This document shows positions 18,668-28,300 of a stretch of DNA of 64,000 nt, one piece after another. This DNA comes from Flavobacterium sp. (GTDB taxonomy: Bacteria > Bacteroidota > Bacteroidia > Flavobacteriales > Flavobacteriaceae): NCBI RefSeq assembly GCF_024642105.1, contig NZ_JAHEBT010000056.1:124731-188730 (forward strand), read 5' to 3'. Both the position numbers and the translations under genes were made by a program. The notes beneath the pieces were generated by a model, which made no database searches, was not told the DNA's origin, and saw nothing but the letters and a program-made list of their open reading frames with translations. Within the stretch, counting starts at the first letter, position 1; every line of letters starts with the position of its first letter.

Positions 18668-19642
18668 ATGCATTCTATTCAGCACTATCAAGAATTTGTT
18701 TTGGAGTATCTCAAGGCGCAACATTGCGTTAGAGAACCTAAGAATTTGTATGAGCCTATACATTATATATTAGAGTTAGGCGGAAAAAGAATGCGTCCGG
18801 TATTGACTTTGATGAGTGCCGAAATTTTTGATTCCGAATATACAAAAGCACTTCCGGCAGCCTTAGCAGTAGAAGTTTTTCATAATTTCTCGTTAGTTCA
18901 CGATGATATTATGGACGACGCCCCTTTGCGAAGAGGTAATGTTACAGTACACGAAAAATGGAATATCAATACGGGAATCCTTTCAGGAGATGCCATGTTG
19001 ATTTTGGCTTACCAATATTTTGAACACTACGAACCAGTTATTTTTAGGGATCTGGCGAAGTTGTTTAGCAAAACAGCATTAGAAGTTTGCGAAGGCCAAC
19101 AATGGGATGTTGATTTCGAAACGCGGTCCGATGTAACTATTCCAGAATATTTGAAAATGATTGAATACAAAACGGCCGTTTTGGTTGCAGCAGCTATGAA
19201 AATGGGAGCTATTGTTGCTCAAACTTCTGCTGAAAATGGCGATTTGATTTATGATTTTGGCTTGAATTTAGGTTTGGCGTTCCAATTACAAGATGATTAT
19301 TTGGATGCTTTTGGCGACCCAGCCACTTTTGGCAAACAAGTGGGAGGCGATATTATTGAGAATAAAAAAACCTATTTGTACCTTAAAGCCATTGAATTTG
19401 CGTCAAGCGAAGAAAAAGACCAATTGTTGCAGTTATTTTCTGTATCTTTAGAAGACAATACGAGTAAAATAGAAGCAGTTAAAACTATTTTTAACACAAC
19501 AGGCGCCTCTAAAGCCACGCAACAAGCTATTCAAGACTATACTTTAAAAGCGTTTGCCACTTTGGATAAAATGAATATTAGCTCGGATAAAAAAGAACTA
19601 TTAAAAGCTTTTGGAGAGAATCTAATGAATCGAAATGTCTAG
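18668..19642 (+). CDS. Polyprenyl (geranylgeranyl-type) diphosphate synthase
   Basis: A trans-isoprenyl diphosphate synthase of 324 residues that elongates allylic diphosphates with IPP, feeding quinone or carotenoid synthesis. The first Asp-rich motif DDIMD is at residues 79-83, the second DDYLD at 209-213, and GGKRMRP at 38-44. The fifth residue before the first motif is Phe (NFSLVHDD), a bulky residue that in this family usually limits chain length to FPP or GGPP. This favours a short-chain product over a long-chain one, but the product cannot be fixed from sequence. The next gene overlaps its 3' end by eight bases. Confidence 0.9.
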   Translation: MHSIQHYQEFVLEYLKAQHCVREPKNLYEPIHYILELGGKRMRPVLTLMSAEIFDSEYTKALPAALAVEVFHNFSLVHDDIMDDAPLRRGNVTVHEKWNINTGILSGDAMLILAYQYFEHYEPVIFRDLAKLFSKTALEVCEGQQWDVDFETRSDVTIPEYLKMIEYKTAVLVAAAMKMGAIVAQTSAENGDLIYDFGLNLGLAFQLQDDYLDAFGDPATFGKQVGGDIIENKKTYLYLKAIEFASSEEKDQLLQLFSVSLEDNTSKIEAVKTIFNTTGASKATQQAIQDYTLKAFATLDKMNISSDKKELLKAFGENLMNRNV

Positions 19643-20000
19643 TAGTACTCTATATATAGCGCCTATTAATACGGATGTGTTACTTTCTGAAGCAGAAAAA
19701 GAAAACTTGTATCTAAAATTAATCGAGCAAATTAATAAAGACTTCAATTTTGCTAATGAAGCGATTGATTTGTCATTAGATATTCAACCAGAAGAGTTGA
19801 AATCGGCTTTACACGAAAAAATTTATCGCTTGATACAGTATAAGTTTGCCGAATACTTGAACTTACTTTACATTGTCGATGTTCCTGAAGATCAGGTTAA
19901 AAAATTAGACGGATCTGATATTTTGGAATTGTCAAAACAAGTGGCGTTTTTAGTCTTGAAACGAGAATGGATGAAAGTTTGGTTTAGAAATAAATATTAA
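19635..20000 (+). CDS. Conserved hypothetical protein coupled to polyprenyl synthase
   Basis: A 121-residue soluble protein that I do not recognise. It has no signal peptide or membrane segment. It is predicted largely helical, with charged segments (KENLYLKLIEQINKDF and ELSKQVAFLVLKREWMKVWF) and a Tyr/Leu-rich centre (YKFAEYLNLLYIVDVPED). Its start lies inside the 3' end of the synthase gene, implying translational coupling and a related or at least co-regulated role. No function is assigned. Confidence 0.75.
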   Translation: MSSSTLYIAPINTDVLLSEAEKENLYLKLIEQINKDFNFANEAIDLSLDIQPEELKSALHEKIYRLIQYKFAEYLNLLYIVDVPEDQVKKLDGSDILELSKQVAFLVLKREWMKVWFRNKY

Positions 20001-20078
20001 CCGAACTTATTTTTTGCTAGTTACAGTCAACTATTTAAAGCGAATAAATACAAGGAAAATCAAATCTTTTGCCTGGAT

Positions 20079-20657
20079 ATGAACAAAAAAATTCTTTTGC
20101 AAAATTTACAGAGTAAAATCGCTATTTCAGAAGATGAATTTGATGAATTTGTGACTCTATTTCAGTACAAAGAGTTAAAGAAAAAAGATATTTTAGTAGA
20201 AGAAAATCGACTTAACGATACGCTGTATTTTATAGAAAAAGGACTTTTGTTTTTGTATAAAACACTAGAAAATGGTGAGATTCAAGTCATTCAATTTGCC
20301 AAAGAAAACTATTGGATGTCTGATTTATACAGTTTTTTTACCTCATCTAATGCATTGTTTGGGATACAGGCACTTGAAGATTGTCAGGTGTGGTCGATTT
20401 CAATGGCTAATTTTGAAACGATTTGCTTGCAATATCCTAAAATGGAAACCTTATTTAGGCTCAATTTTCAAACGGCTTATGTAAATACGTTAATAAGAGT
20501 GTCGGATATTTACTCCGAAGATGCTCAAAGTAAGTACAATCATTTTTTAAAACAATTTCCAGATTTGGTGCAACGCGTTCCACAATACTTAATCGCTTCC
20601 TATCTGGGTATTTTACCCTCTTCTTTGAGTAGAATTAGAAAAAAATCGAAAGCTTAA
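20079..20657 (+). CDS. Crp/Fnr-family transcriptional regulator
   Basis: A 192-residue protein with an N-terminal cyclic-nucleotide-binding-like beta-roll (about 25-115, including LVEENRLNDTLYFIEKGLLF) and a short C-terminal helix-turn-helix region (PQYLIASYLGILPSSLSRIR) that ends the protein. Such flavobacterial Crp-like proteins often lack clear cyclic-nucleotide or Fe-S ligands, and no Cys cluster is seen here. It is transcribed ahead of the DOPA-dioxygenase-like gene, which has its own promoter element, so a regulatory link is possible but unproven. Confidence 0.85.
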   Translation: MNKKILLQNLQSKIAISEDEFDEFVTLFQYKELKKKDILVEENRLNDTLYFIEKGLLFLYKTLENGEIQVIQFAKENYWMSDLYSFFTSSNALFGIQALEDCQVWSISMANFETICLQYPKMETLFRLNFQTAYVNTLIRVSDIYSEDAQSKYNHFLKQFPDLVQRVPQYLIASYLGILPSSLSRIRKKSKA

Positions 20658-20698
20658 TTTATTAGCATAGGCGAATTATTTTGGGTCGCTACTAATAG

Positions 20699-20706
20699 TA
20701 AATTTG
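20699..20706 (+). promoter_or_regulatory. -7 promoter element of the DOPA-dioxygenase-like gene
   Basis: TAAATTTG is a perfect TAnnTTTG. The TTG at 20704 inside it also begins the longest open frame of the next gene, so that codon cannot sensibly be the translation start if this promoter is used. Confidence 0.45.
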
Positions 20707-20763
20707 CATTATAATCTAAACAAACGAGAATACTGTTGCCGACTCTTTATAAAAATAGTGAAA

Positions 20764-21648
20764 GTGAATAGAAAATCTTTTTTAAAAATTATAGGACTAA
20801 CACCTTTTCTTTATAGTATGAAAAATATAAACGAACTGTATACCACATCGCAAGCCTTTCCTAATACTGAAAAAATGCCGGTTTTATTTTTGGGACACGG
20901 TAGTCCCATGAATGCAATCGAAGAAAATCAATTTGTAACGGGATTTCGAAATGTTGCTAAAACATTGCCCAAACCGAATGCTATACTTTGTGTGTCGGCA
21001 CATTGGTTTACCAAAGGAACCAAAGTTACTGCAATGGAAATGCCGCAAACAATTCACGATTTTGGAGGGTTTCCACAGGAATTATTCAATGTACAATATC
21101 CTGCAAAGGGCAGCCCTGAATTAGCCCAAATTACTCACGAATTATTGTTGCCAACTCCCGTGGAATTAGATCATGAATGGGGGCTTGATCATGGCGCGTG
21201 GACTGTAATAAAACATCTTTATCCTAATGCCGATATTCCCGTAATTCAGTTGAGTATTGATTATACAAAATCGGCTCAATATCATTTTGAATTGGCTCAA
21301 AAGCTACAAGCACTCCGCAATAAAGGAATATTGATAATTGGAAGTGGAAATATTGTACACAACTTGCGTCTAGTAGATTTTGCTAATTTTGACAGAGACA
21401 ATTATGGATATGATTGGGCTATTGAAGCAAGAGAAACGGTTAATAATTATTTAATAGATGGGAATTACAAACCCCTTATAGAATACGATAAGCAGTCAAA
21501 AGCTTTACAAATGGCGATACCATCGCCAGACCATTATTTGCCATTGATTTATACCTTAGGCTTACAACAAAAAGGAGAAAGCATTTCTTTATTTAATGAC
21601 AAATTAGTCGCAGGAAGTTTGAGTATGACCAGTTTGAAAATAGCATAA
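20764..21648 (+). CDS. ygiD: 4,5-DOPA dioxygenase extradiol-like protein (YgiD/LigB family)
   Basis: Class III extradiol ring-cleavage dioxygenase-like metalloenzyme. Candidate metal and active-site His residues appear in FLGHGSPMNAI, VSAHWFTKG, GSGNIVHNLR and SPDHYLPL, in the family order. The start is uncertain. GTG at 20764 gives an N-terminus MNRKSFLKIIGLTPF that looks like a short leader, while ATG at 20818 gives the 276-residue core. The TTG at 20704 lies in the -7 promoter box and is rejected. In bacteria the family is annotated as DOPA dioxygenase, but the physiological substrate is often unknown. Confidence 0.85.
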   Translation: MNRKSFLKIIGLTPFLYSMKNINELYTTSQAFPNTEKMPVLFLGHGSPMNAIEENQFVTGFRNVAKTLPKPNAILCVSAHWFTKGTKVTAMEMPQTIHDFGGFPQELFNVQYPAKGSPELAQITHELLLPTPVELDHEWGLDHGAWTVIKHLYPNADIPVIQLSIDYTKSAQYHFELAQKLQALRNKGILIIGSGNIVHNLRLVDFANFDRDNYGYDWAIEARETVNNYLIDGNYKPLIEYDKQSKALQMAIPSPDHYLPLIYTLGLQQKGESISLFNDKLVAGSLSMTSLKIA

Positions 21649-21668
21649 AAATTCCTATAAATTTTTCG

Positions 21669-22217
21669 CTAAAAATAAAATCGCACAAAAGGCATCAGTG
21701 CATCGCTGTAAATACTTTTATCTTTATCAAATAATAAATTGTAGCGCGCTCCAAGGGTAACATTTCCATTCCGATAGCCGGCACCAACATACAATCCTGT
21801 ATTCCAATAATTTTTGGTAACAGGGTTGGGAATCATTTGAAATTGAGTGTTGACTCTTGCCTGTTCAACCTCTAAAGAAAGTTGTACTTTCTCTATCGGA
21901 TTGAATAAACTGATAGCACTCACGCCATAAACTCCAGTGGTGTAGTAATTTTTAGAATTGGTAAAACTTCCTAATAGCCCAGCGCCTAAACTTACATACT
22001 CATTTACGGGATAAATGGCACTTGGCGCTAAAGTGATTTCGGTATAACCTGTTCCAAAATTCAATCCAAATCCACCTCCGAATTGGACTTGCTTCCAAAA
22101 CTCATTTGGAGTATTTTCCGAAATCGTTTGCGAATTCGAAAATGAAAAAAGAAAAAGAAAAACCATTGTGAAAATTACTTTTGGATTCAAAATGGGCTCG
22201 AAATCGATTTTTTTCAT
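21669..22217 (-). CDS. Hypothetical outer-membrane beta-barrel-like protein
   Basis: About 182 residues from the preferred ATG at 22217 (MKKIDFEPIL); an upstream ATG at 22241 is possible. A hydrophobic segment (VIFTMVFLFLFSFSNSQ) forms the signal peptide. The remainder has short glycine/aromatic-rich beta strands (FGGGFGLNFGTGYTEITLAP, LYVGAGYRNGNVTLGARYNL) and ends in FVRFYF, a terminal aromatic typical of outer-membrane barrels. It resembles small flavobacterial alpha-ketoglutarate-decarboxylase-misannotated barrels next to sucA. It is divergent from sucA. Function unknown. Confidence 0.75.
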   Translation of the reverse strand: MKKIDFEPILNPKVIFTMVFLFLFSFSNSQTISENTPNEFWKQVQFGGGFGLNFGTGYTEITLAPSAIYPVNEYVSLGAGLLGSFTNSKNYYTTGVYGVSAISLFNPIEKVQLSLEVEQARVNTQFQMIPNPVTKNYWNTGLYVGAGYRNGNVTLGARYNLLFDKDKSIYSDALMPFVRFYF

Positions 22218-22292
22218 GGTTGTTTCAATAATTTTTAACAAATTTTAACGTAAAAGTAGGTAAATAATAGGATTAAATAGATTGGTTTATTG

Positions 22293-22300
22293 TACTTTTG
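22293..22300 (+). promoter_or_regulatory. -7 promoter element of sucA
   Basis: TACTTTTG matches TAnnTTTG, 37 bases before the sucA ATG and in the divergent spacer with the barrel-protein gene. The -33 region is not convincing. Confidence 0.45.
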
Positions 22301-22337
22301 TCAACAAATTAAACAAAAAGCATATTAATCAATAATT

Positions 22338-25109
22338 ATGGATAGGTTTTCCTTTTTAAACGCAGCTCATACCGAATTTTTTGCTCAATTATACGATCAA
22401 TATTTAGATAATCCAGACAGTGTTGAACCAAGTTGGAGAAGTTTTTTCCAAGGGTTTGATTTTGGAATGGCAACTTACAATGAAGAGAATGTTGTTGACC
22501 AAATGGCACATTATTCTTCTAATTCAGTTGCTTCAGGACAAGTTTCTGAAAAAGTATTGAAAGAGTTTAATGTTATTAAATTAATTGACGGATATAGAAG
22601 TCGTGGGCATTTGTTTACAAAGACAAATCCTGTTCGTGAAAGACGAATTCATGCGCCAAACTTGGCTATTGAAAACTTCGGATTGTCTTCGGCAGATTTA
22701 GATACGGTTTTTGATGCAGCTAAAATTTTAGGGCATCAACCTGCTACGTTAAAAGAAATTATTCGCCGACTTGAAAATATTTATTGCCAATCTATTGGGG
22801 TGGAGTACATGTACATTCGTAAACCAGAAGTGGTGCAATGGATTCAAGATCGATTGAATGTGAATGATAATTTACCAAGTTTTGATGTAGAACAAAAGAA
22901 AAATATCCTTGATAAATTAAATGAAGCGGTTTCGTTTGAAAACTTCTTACATACTAAATATGTAGGTCAAAAACGTTTCTCATTAGAAGGAGGAGAAAGT
23001 ATTATTCCTGCTTTAGATGCCTTGATTGAAGCGGCGGCTGAAAAAGGAGTAGAGCAATTTGTAATGGGAATGGCACACCGTGGAAGGTTGAATATTTTAG
23101 CGAATATCTTCGGTAAAGCCACTCAAGACATTTTCTCTGAATTTGATGGAAAAGATTACGATCAAGAATATTTTGACGGAGACGTTAAATACCACTTGGG
23201 GTTAACTTCGGATAGAAAAACCAAATCAGGTAAATCAATCAATATCAATTTAGCACCTAACCCTTCTCACTTAGAGACTGTTGGGGCGGTTATTGAAGGA
23301 ATTACTCGTGCCAAACAAGATAAGTATTTCCCAGATGATTTCTCAAAAGTATTGCCAATCGCTGTTCACGGGGATGCTGCAGTAGCTGGACAGGGAATTG
23401 TGTATGAGATTGTTCAAATGGCACAGTTGGACGGTTACAAAACAGCAGGTACCATTCACTTAGTGATTAATAACCAAGTTGGTTTTACCACTAATTACTT
23501 GGATGCTCGTTCTTCTACGTATTGTACCGATATCGCAAAAGTGACATTGTCACCGGTATTACACGTCAATGCAGATGATACAGAGGCAGTAGTACATGCG
23601 ATGTTATTTGCTTTAGATTATAGAATGGCTTTTGGAGGCGATGTATTCATTGACCTTTTAGGATATAGAAAATATGGTCATAACGAGGGGGATGAACCTC
23701 GTTTTACACAACCTGTTTTATACAAAATCATTGCACGTCATAAAAATCCAAGAGATATTTATGCAGAGAAATTAATTGTTGACGGAATTATTGACCAAGC
23801 GTATGTAAACAAAATTGAAAGTGATTACAAAGCGAAATTGGACGAAAATTTACAAGAATCTCGTAAGAAAAATTTGACCATCATCAAACCATTTATGCAA
23901 GATGAGTGGCAAGGATTTGTTCAGGTGTCTGATGATGTGATGTTACAAAAAGTGGATACCACTTATGACAAGAAAAAATTAGATGGGATTTTAGAAACGA
24001 TTTCTACTTTGCCATCGGATAAAAAATTCATCAACAAAATTTCTAAAATTGTAACTGATAGAAAAACGATGTACAACAACAATCAAATTGATTGGGGTAC
24101 TGCAGAGGCTTTGGCATACGGTTCATTGTTACAAGAAGGATATGATATCCGTTTATCAGGACAAGACGTAGAAAGAGGAACTTTCTCTCACCGTCACGCT
24201 GTGGTAAAAGTAGAAGATAGCGAAGAAGAAGTAATTCTTTTGAACTCAGTACAAGATAAAAAAGGAAAATTCAATGTGTTTAACTCATTCCTTTCAGAAT
24301 ATGGAGTATTAGGGTTTGATTATGGTTATGCTTTGACCAATCCTAATGCATTAACCATTTGGGAAGCACAGTTTGGGGATTTCTCTAATGGATGTCAAAT
24401 TATGATTGACCAATACATTTCATGTGGAGAAGACAAATGGAACAATCAAAACGGACTTGTGATGTTATTGCCTCATGGATACGAAGGACAAGGTGCAGAG
24501 CACTCTTCGGCTAGAATGGAGCGTTACTTACAATTGTGTTCTCGTCATAATATGTATGTGGCTGATTGTACTACACCAGCTAACTTCTTCCACTTGATGA
24601 GAAGACAAATGAAAACGAAATTCCGTAAACCGTTGGTAGTATTTTCTCCAAAAAGTTTATTACGTCATCCATCTTGTGTTTCTACCCAAGACGAATTGGC
24701 TAACGGAAGTTTCCAAGAAACCATTGATGATACATCAGTAGATAAATCAAAAGTAAAAACTGTAGTTTTTTGTACAGGTAAATTCTATTATGATATTCTA
24801 GCTGAAAGAGAAAAACTAGAACGAAATGATGTCGCTTTAGTGCGTATTGAACAATTATTTCCATTGCCAACAGAACAATTGAAAGCAATTATTGCGACCT
24901 ATCCAAATGCAGATGATTATGTTTGGGCACAAGAAGAGCCTAAAAACATGGGAGCTTACAGCTATATGTTAGTGAATTTTGATTTGGTTCCATGGCGTTT
25001 AGCTTCGTTGAAAAATTACTCGGCTCCTGCAGCAGGAAGTCATACTAGAGATAGAAGACGTCATGCCGATGCCATTAGAATGGTTTTTGATAAAAATTTA
25101 TTTCGATAA
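22338..25109 (+). CDS. sucA: 2-oxoglutarate dehydrogenase E1 component
   Basis: Thiamine-diphosphate-dependent E1 subunit of the 2-oxoglutarate dehydrogenase complex in the TCA cycle, 923 residues. The N-terminal signature is present as QLYDQYLDNPDSVEPSWR. The ThDP-binding region contains GDAAVAGQGIVYE and NNQVGFTT. The substrate pocket strings MGMAHRGRLNILAN and LAPNPSHLETVG are present, as is the transketolase-like C-terminal part (NALTIWEAQFGDFSNG). It is the first gene of a sucA-DUF2846-sucB cluster. Confidence 0.98.
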   Translation: MDRFSFLNAAHTEFFAQLYDQYLDNPDSVEPSWRSFFQGFDFGMATYNEENVVDQMAHYSSNSVASGQVSEKVLKEFNVIKLIDGYRSRGHLFTKTNPVRERRIHAPNLAIENFGLSSADLDTVFDAAKILGHQPATLKEIIRRLENIYCQSIGVEYMYIRKPEVVQWIQDRLNVNDNLPSFDVEQKKNILDKLNEAVSFENFLHTKYVGQKRFSLEGGESIIPALDALIEAAAEKGVEQFVMGMAHRGRLNILANIFGKATQDIFSEFDGKDYDQEYFDGDVKYHLGLTSDRKTKSGKSININLAPNPSHLETVGAVIEGITRAKQDKYFPDDFSKVLPIAVHGDAAVAGQGIVYEIVQMAQLDGYKTAGTIHLVINNQVGFTTNYLDARSSTYCTDIAKVTLSPVLHVNADDTEAVVHAMLFALDYRMAFGGDVFIDLLGYRKYGHNEGDEPRFTQPVLYKIIARHKNPRDIYAEKLIVDGIIDQAYVNKIESDYKAKLDENLQESRKKNLTIIKPFMQDEWQGFVQVSDDVMLQKVDTTYDKKKLDGILETISTLPSDKKFINKISKIVTDRKTMYNNNQIDWGTAEALAYGSLLQEGYDIRLSGQDVERGTFSHRHAVVKVEDSEEEVILLNSVQDKKGKFNVFNSFLSEYGVLGFDYGYALTNPNALTIWEAQFGDFSNGCQIMIDQYISCGEDKWNNQNGLVMLLPHGYEGQGAEHSSARMERYLQLCSRHNMYVADCTTPANFFHLMRRQMKTKFRKPLVVFSPKSLLRHPSCVSTQDELANGSFQETIDDTSVDKSKVKTVVFCTGKFYYDILAEREKLERNDVALVRIEQLFPLPTEQLKAIIATYPNADDYVWAQEEPKNMGAYSYMLVNFDLVPWRLASLKNYSAPAAGSHTRDRRRHADAIRMVFDKNLFR

Positions 25110-25121
25110 AAATTTTAAGAT

Positions 25122-25694
25122 ATGAAGAAATTTTTCTTTTTTGCCTTTTTAATTAGTTCAGTTTTAGCTTTTTCTCAAGAACTAAAGAAACCAGCGGAAG
25201 GTAAGGCGATAGTTTACTTTATTAGATCTAATTCAATGGGGTTTTTAATTAATTTTAAATATTTTGATGGCGAAAAATATTTAGGAAAATTTAATTACGG
25301 AAAATATTTAGCATACGAGTGTGAGCCAGGTAAGCATCTGTTTTGGTCTAAGTCGGAGAATGTAGATTTTGTCGAAGCTAATCTAGATGCAGGTAAAATT
25401 TATATTATTGATTCAGAGCCTCAAATGGGAGCGTTTAAGGCTGGAGTTAAATTAGTCCCTTTTGTTGATGACGTTCTTCAATTTAAAAATGAAAAAAAAT
25501 ATTTAAAAACGAAGGAAAGAATTTTGAAGTCTATTACTGAAAAAAAGGAATATACTATCAATGATGAAGATTTAGAAGAAGCTAAGCAAGATTTAGAAGG
25601 AGTTGTTAGGAGAAATATTGAAAAATATAACAATCGTAAGGCAAATGATTCAGGGTTTACTCAGTTAACTGTAGAAATGAATTATAAAAATTAA
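25122..25694 (+). CDS. Secreted DUF2846-like protein between sucA and sucB
   Basis: A 190-residue exported protein with a Sec signal peptide ([19 protein letters not shown]). The following domain has the pattern KAIVYFIRS...[19 protein letters not shown] then EPGKHLFW, which resembles the DUF2846 beta-sandwich family. The C-terminal third is strongly charged and probably helical ([19 protein letters not shown]). It lies 12 bases after sucA and 31 bases before sucB, in the same orientation, so it is probably co-transcribed with two cytoplasmic TCA-cycle genes although its product is exported. Codon use looks more AT-rich than its neighbours, hinting at a later insertion. Confidence 0.8.
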   Translation: MKKFFFFAFLISSVLAFSQELKKPAEGKAIVYFIRSNSMGFLINFKYFDGEKYLGKFNYGKYLAYECEPGKHLFWSKSENVDFVEANLDAGKIYIIDSEPQMGAFKAGVKLVPFVDDVLQFKNEKKYLKTKERILKSITEKKEYTINDEDLEEAKQDLEGVVRRNIEKYNNRKANDSGFTQLTVEMNYKN

Positions 25695-25725
25695 TAAAAC
25701 CAATAACAATATAAAGTTACAAACG

Positions 25726-26946
25726 ATGATTTTAGAAATGAAAGTCCCTTCACCAGGGGAATCAATCAAAGAAGTAGAAATCGCAACTTGGTTAGTAAAA
25801 GATGGCGATTATGTAGAGAAAGACCAAGCTATTGCTGAAGTAGATTCAGACAAAGCGACTTTAGAATTGCCAGCAGAAGCGAGTGGTGTGATTACACTTA
25901 AAGCTGAAGAAGGTGACGCAGTTGCAGTAGGTGCAGTAGTTTGTTTGATTGATACCGCTGCGGCAAAACCATCAGGTTCAGCTCCAGCTCCAGTGGCCGA
26001 AGCTCCAAAAGCAGAAGAAAAGAAAGTTGAAGCTCCAAAAGTGGCGCCAGCTCCAGCAGCAACGTATGCTGCTCAAGCTCCTTCGCCAGCAGCTCGTAAA
26101 ATATTAGACGAAAAAAACATCCAACCTTCTGACGTTGTTGGAACAGGGAAAGATGGACGTATCACTAAAGAAGATGCTGTGAATGCAGTACCTTCAATGG
26201 GAACTCCAACAGGAGGAAGCCGTGGTACAGAAAGAATTAAATTATCGATGTTGCGTCGTAAAGTGGCGGAACGTTTAGTAGCTGCTAAAAACGACACGGC
26301 TATGTTGACTACGTTCAATGAAGTGAACATGACGCCAATTAATAACTTGCGTAACGAATACAAAGATGCGTTCAAAGCAAAACATGCTGGTGTTGGTTTA
26401 GGATATATGTCATTCTTTACAAAAGCAGTTACAAGAGCGTTGCAATTGTATCCAGATGTAAATTCTATGATGGATGGAGATTACAAAGTAGCGTACGATT
26501 TCTGTGATATTTCTATTGCAGTTTCTGGACCAAAAGGATTAATGGTACCGGTGGTTCGTAATGCAGAAAACTTAACGTTCCGTGGAGTAGAAGCTGAAAT
26601 CAAACGTTTGGCAATCAAAGCACGTGACGGACAAATTACTGTTGATGATATGACAGGAGGAACATTTACCATTACTAATGGAGGTGTTTTTGGGAGTATG
26701 TTGTCTACGCCAATTATCAACCCACCGCAATCAGGAATTTTGGGAATGCACAACATTATTGAGCGTCCAATTGCTGTAAATGGTAAAGTAGAAATTCACC
26801 CAATGATGTATGTGGCACTTTCGTATGACCACAGAATTATCGATGGTCGTGAGTCTGTTGGTTTCTTAGTAGCGGTAAAAGAAGCGCTTGAAAATCCAGT
26901 AGAATTGCTTTGTGATAACAATCCTAAAAAAGCATTTGAATTGTAA
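25726..26946 (+). CDS. sucB: Dihydrolipoyllysine-residue succinyltransferase (2-oxoglutarate dehydrogenase E2)
   Basis: E2 core of the 2-oxoglutarate dehydrogenase complex, 406 residues. It has an N-terminal lipoyl domain with the lipoylated Lys 43 in [10 protein letters not shown], then an Ala/Pro/Lys-rich linker (about 80-118) and a peripheral-subunit-binding domain ([18 protein letters not shown]...[11 protein letters not shown]). The catalytic domain ends with the motif [11 protein letters not shown], in which His 369 and Asp 373 are the expected active-site residues. It forms the complex with SucA encoded just upstream; the E3 gene is not in this window. Confidence 0.97.
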   Translation: MILEMKVPSPGESIKEVEIATWLVKDGDYVEKDQAIAEVDSDKATLELPAEASGVITLKAEEGDAVAVGAVVCLIDTAAAKPSGSAPAPVAEAPKAEEKKVEAPKVAPAPAATYAAQAPSPAARKILDEKNIQPSDVVGTGKDGRITKEDAVNAVPSMGTPTGGSRGTERIKLSMLRRKVAERLVAAKNDTAMLTTFNEVNMTPINNLRNEYKDAFKAKHAGVGLGYMSFFTKAVTRALQLYPDVNSMMDGDYKVAYDFCDISIAVSGPKGLMVPVVRNAENLTFRGVEAEIKRLAIKARDGQITVDDMTGGTFTITNGGVFGSMLSTPIINPPQSGILGMHNIIERPIAVNGKVEIHPMMYVALSYDHRIIDGRESVGFLVAVKEALENPVELLCDNNPKKAFEL

Positions 26947-26998
26947 GACTTCGACAAGCTCAGTCTAAATAATTGTCATTCTGAACTTGATTCAGAAT
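26947..26998. repeat. Intergenic palindromic repeat after sucB
   Basis: Two strings lie between the sucB stop and its terminator: GACTTCGACAAGCTCAGTC (26947-26965) and a perfect 8-bp hairpin ATTCTGAA-CTTGA-TTCAGAAT (26978-26998). I recall such strings recurring in intergenic regions of Flavobacteria, but cannot confirm it here. No coding capacity. Confidence 0.5.
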
Positions 26999-27001
26999 CT
27001 A

Positions 27002-27037
27002 AATCCTAAACTCTCTAGAGAGTTTAGGATTTTTTTG
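27002..27037 (+). terminator. Rho-independent terminator of the sucA-sucB cluster
   Basis: A perfect 15-bp palindrome (arms 27002-27016 and 27017-27031, centred on CTCTCTAGAGAG) ends in a T run (27030-27036). Confidence 0.85.
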
Positions 27038-27066
27038 TTTATTTGCCTTTCCTAAAAATTACAATT

Positions 27067-28281
27067 ATGTCATCCAATAAAAAGTCGGCCGCCATCGGAT
27101 TCATTTTCATTACTATGTTAATTGATATTACGGGTTGGGGAATCATTATTCCAGTTATCCCTAAATTGATTAAAGAATTGATTCATGGTGATATTAGCGA
27201 AGCTGCAAAATACGGAGGATGGTTGACATTTGCGTATGCGATTACCCAATTTTTATTTGCACCAATGATAGGGAATTTAAGTGATAAATTTGGGAGAAGA
27301 CCTATTATCTTAATCTCGCTTTTTACTTTTTCGATGGACTATTTGTTGTTGGCTTTTGCACCAACAATTCAATGGTTATTTTTAGGCAGAATTATTGCGG
27401 GACTTACTGGAGCGAGTATCACTACAGCATCAGCCTATATTGCCGATGTGAGTACGCCCGAAAACAGAGCAAAAAACTTTGGGATGATCGGCGCTGCTTT
27501 TGGATTAGGATTTATCATTGGACCCGTTATTGGCGGTTTGTTAGGACAATATGGTTCGAGAGTTCCTTTCTACGCTGCTGCAGTTCTTTGTTTGTTGAAC
27601 TTTTTGTACGGATTTTTCATTCTACCAGAGTCACTTGCTAAAGAAAACAGAAGAGAATTTGATATAAAAAGAGCCAATCCTATTGGTGCTTTATTGCATT
27701 TGAAAAAATACCCTAAGTTAATCGGTTTAGTAATCGCTACTTTTTTATTGTATGTAGCGTCTCACGCAGTGCATAGCAACTGGAGTTTCTTCACGATGTA
27801 CCAATTCAATTGGGACGAGAAAATGGTAGGAATATCGTTAGGTGTAATTGGACTTTTAGTTGGGTTAGTGCAAGGAGGTTTGATCCGTTGGATTAATCCA
27901 AGACTTGGAAATCAAAAAAGTATTTATGTAGGAATGGCTTTGTATACTATAGGGATGTTTTTGTTTGCTACTGCTACCGAGAGCTGGATGATGTTTGTGT
28001 TTTTGATTCCGTATTGTTTAGGAGGAATTGCAGGTCCGGCTATGCAAGCTGTAATTTCAGAACAAGTTCCTGCTAATGAGCAAGGCGAAATTCAAGGAAC
28101 AATGTCGAGTTTGATGAGTGCTTCTGCGATTATTGGACCGCCAATGATGTCAACGGTGTTTTATTTCTTTACCCATAGCGATGCACCGTTCAAGTTTCCA
28201 GGTGCGCCTTTTGTTTTAGGAGGTGTTTTGATGTTGTTGAGTACTATTGTTGCTTATTTATCTTTTAAAAAGCGCGACTAA
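27067..28281 (+). CDS. MFS transporter, TCR/Tet-type drug:proton antiporter-like
   Basis: A 12-helix major facilitator of about 404 residues. The loop 2-3 motif is [17 protein letters not shown] and helix 5 carries the antiporter-type motif [20 protein letters not shown], placing it near the TCR1/TetA class of multidrug antiporters. The start at ATG 27067 ([11 protein letters not shown]) is preferred because the upstream TTG at 27043 lies within a TTTATTTG sequence that is one base off the -7 promoter box. The substrate is unknown; tetracycline resistance should not be assumed. Confidence 0.88.
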   Translation: MSSNKKSAAIGFIFITMLIDITGWGIIIPVIPKLIKELIHGDISEAAKYGGWLTFAYAITQFLFAPMIGNLSDKFGRRPIILISLFTFSMDYLLLAFAPTIQWLFLGRIIAGLTGASITTASAYIADVSTPENRAKNFGMIGAAFGLGFIIGPVIGGLLGQYGSRVPFYAAAVLCLLNFLYGFFILPESLAKENRREFDIKRANPIGALLHLKKYPKLIGLVIATFLLYVASHAVHSNWSFFTMYQFNWDEKMVGISLGVIGLLVGLVQGGLIRWINPRLGNQKSIYVGMALYTIGMFLFATATESWMMFVFLIPYCLGGIAGPAMQAVISEQVPANEQGEIQGTMSSLMSASAIIGPPMMSTVFYFFTHSDAPFKFPGAPFVLGGVLMLLSTIVAYLSFKKRD

Positions 28282-28300
28282 ACTATATAAATTAACTTTC

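Noticed and set aside
23338..23470. Possible frameshift in sucA
   Set aside because: The reading frame is continuous, with ThDP motifs in order and normal full length.
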